A DNA stretch of 6,556 bases from Anthropogastromicrobium sp963604075 (lineage in GTDB: Bacteria > Bacillota > Clostridia > Lachnospirales > Lachnospiraceae), in contig CAVCPW010000208.1 in assembly GCA_963604075.1 (NCBI GenBank), forward strand, positions 1 through 6,556, written 5' to 3'. Under the pieces are notes generated by a model. It was not told the origin of the DNA. It saw only the letters and a program-made list of their open reading frames with translations, and ran no database searches. The position numbers and the translations under genes are program-made. This document shows, piece after piece, positions 6,201 through 6,556 of this stretch. The number at the start of each line of letters is the position of its first letter. Positions within the stretch are counted from its first letter, which is position 1.

Positions 6201-6556
6201 TTCCTGCAGTACGAAGATATTGATAGTCAACTAACTCGTTATTTTCGCCTATGATTACAAGGTCAGTACTCGTAGAACCTATGTCGATTCCAAGCGCACA
6301 TTTTCCACTTACCACAACCTGTGTACATGCCGGGTCAGACAATATATTTTCCGATGATGCTGGAAGCGCGGACAAACTGCCATGACGGCTTTCCTTCATA
6401 TGATCTGCCGCCAAAAGCAATTGCTCACTAGTAAAACTGCCCGATGCATGAAATGCTGCACCTGCCGCACCCGCAAAGGATGCATACTCTGGAACGATCA
6501 GATCATCCTCCTGCAAGCCAAAGACCTCTTTGATTGCACGAATCACGCCGCGATTT
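3229..6556 (-). CDS. Fused 2-hydroxyacyl-CoA dehydratase activase/reductase, 5' end outside the window
   Basis: Partial gene: the frame has no stop up to the right edge. The GTG at 6546 is not a real start, because the codons before it (Asn-Arg-Gly) continue a family motif. Numbering residues from that GTG: 1-35 are the end of a first BadF/BadG/HgdC-type activase domain. Residues 83-336 are a complete second one, with ALGIDIGSTSTDL, GVTGSGRERVG, FEIGGQDSKY, NKICAAGTGSF and SLGERCTVFIETA. Its C207 and C246 are 39 apart, as are the two cluster-binding cysteines of HgdC (C127, C166). From about 393 follows a DUF2229/HgdB-like part with C443 (ETCYPVK), C485 and C656 (NHGCGPDSM), then a second dehydratase-like part ending in AGGNGRYRFAKT (1041-1052) and YYVKQ. 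Family members of this layout are about 1,400 residues. HgdC hydrolyses ATP to push a low-potential electron into a dehydratase; here activator and acceptor seem joined. The actual substrate is unknown. Confidence 0.87.
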   Translation of the reverse strand, partial: NRGVIRAIKEVFGLQEDDLIVPEYASFAGAAGAAFHASGSFTSEQLLLAADHMKESRHGSLSALPASSENILSDPACTQVVVSGKCALGIDIGSTSTDLVIIGENNELVDYQYLRTAGNPEAAVRKGLASIKERFGALVFQAVGVTGSGRERVGRMLGADAIRDEITAQAAGAAHCVPEVDTVFEIGGQDSKYIHIEDGRVSDFQMNKICAAGTGSFVEEQAARMGIPINEFGPLALTAKNPASLGERCTVFIETAIAAASAEGIAQNEIAAGLCYAIVKNYLHKVVGTKPVGNHIVLQGGVAYNPGIVAAFRAFYGDRLTVNPYFSISGAFGVALLAKEANVGKSSSFAGYEFSGKMIHMDNRNEEVRKNIEFYHQADKLLLDGYTGERDPRKKTVGVPFALMIHKFFPMANAFFTSLGYNVLLTKPTNEETIRLSQENARGETCYPVKLIYGHMKQLVDAKVDYIFMPTIHTMKHELSHVEHNYGCVYMQTAAVSIGKALGLEEKGITLLSPVFDLDFGKEAMASAMVGLGKILGIPKPFCAKALLAGAMAVRKHTSAVEKQGKQLLDSLKPEDKVLVLITRNYGVSDPILNMGIPDLLLERGIKVITLSHLPGHSIDISEEYPNLYWPFGQHILSGAKLVAHHPNLYAVYLTNHGCGPDSMLSHLFKKEMGDKPYLQIEVDEHFSKVGVVTRIEAFLNSLSKREAKALPADFDIEDVTIRTSNIQPRVQKNLPLYLPNLGLYTKFLEQYYEQTGHTVHVLPVADEEALSLGRAQTNSKEYLPFVALLGSILKNQKEQVSSCVVQYLVPQTLGSEADGQYATVIDAILGQGGMEKVILAAPIIERIPGQTDDLDLFARAVMTGDLLYVIPAEQRDSFDVSSILEWHELEQLAKRIGQLSAREAEKECSEENSNTDATAGVKSTARSTVLGVTGTPMCLSVLNDGILDELENEYTILRAPLVEYLYFLWKENGCGEKKGKMLTGHTQALTMEIMETIESHMKTIGNLLGRYNAFSDDIQGLSDTADAYLSDFAGGNGRYRFAKTLELAKRTNAMLTVAPRYENASIILQMRGLKQACEAPLYEVEVDHDWDESAWSKLRAFLYYVKQ

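Noticed and set aside
6544..6546. GTG at 6546 as the start of the large gene
   Set aside because: The frame continues to the window edge with Asn-Arg-Gly before it, fitting the middle of an activase motif, so the true start is outside the window.

Overview
The window looks like a piece of chromosome from an anaerobic, low-to-moderate-GC Firmicute. Lachnospiraceae-like Clostridia is my best guess. This rests on the protein types (an FGGY kinase and a very large fused 2-hydroxyacyl-CoA dehydratase activase/reductase typical of strict anaerobes), AGGA/GAGG ribosome binding sites and sigma-A-like promoters. It is an inference from recognised protein styles, not from a database match. All three convincing genes lie on the minus strand, so they read from right to left.

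Right part (about 3229 to the right edge): one long open frame of over 1,100 codons that runs off the window. It encodes the tail of one BadF/BadG/HgdC-type activase domain, then a complete second activase domain with both expected cluster cysteines, then DUF2229/HgdB-like dehydratase or reductase regions down to the C-terminus. The first activase domain lies outside the window.

Middle (1499-3109): an FGGY-family carbohydrate kinase. A strong extended -10 promoter begins just after the stop codon of the large gene, so the kinase can have its own transcript. It has a hairpin-containing leader and ends at a hairpin that looks like a bidirectional intrinsic terminator.

Left (137-1399): a FliB-like (flagellin lysine N-methylase family) cysteine-rich protein. 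Its ribosome binding site starts directly after the T-run of that terminator. It carries an unusual strongly acidic insert of about 85 residues containing an 11-residue tandem repeat, and its DNA is visibly more AT-rich than the two genes upstream. The outermost left 136 bases are AT-rich and noncoding. They hold a plus-strand terminator-like hairpin, which hints at a convergent gene beyond the left edge.

The genes do not form an obvious single pathway. The large activase/reductase and the FliB-like protein are both probably iron-sulfur proteins, but that shared trait does not show they work together. I found no RNA genes, CRISPR arrays, insertion sequences or attachment sites. The points most worth a second look are the acidic repeat insert in the FliB-like protein, the terminator/ribosome-binding-site overlap in front of it, and the domain make-up and cysteine pattern of the large fused protein.
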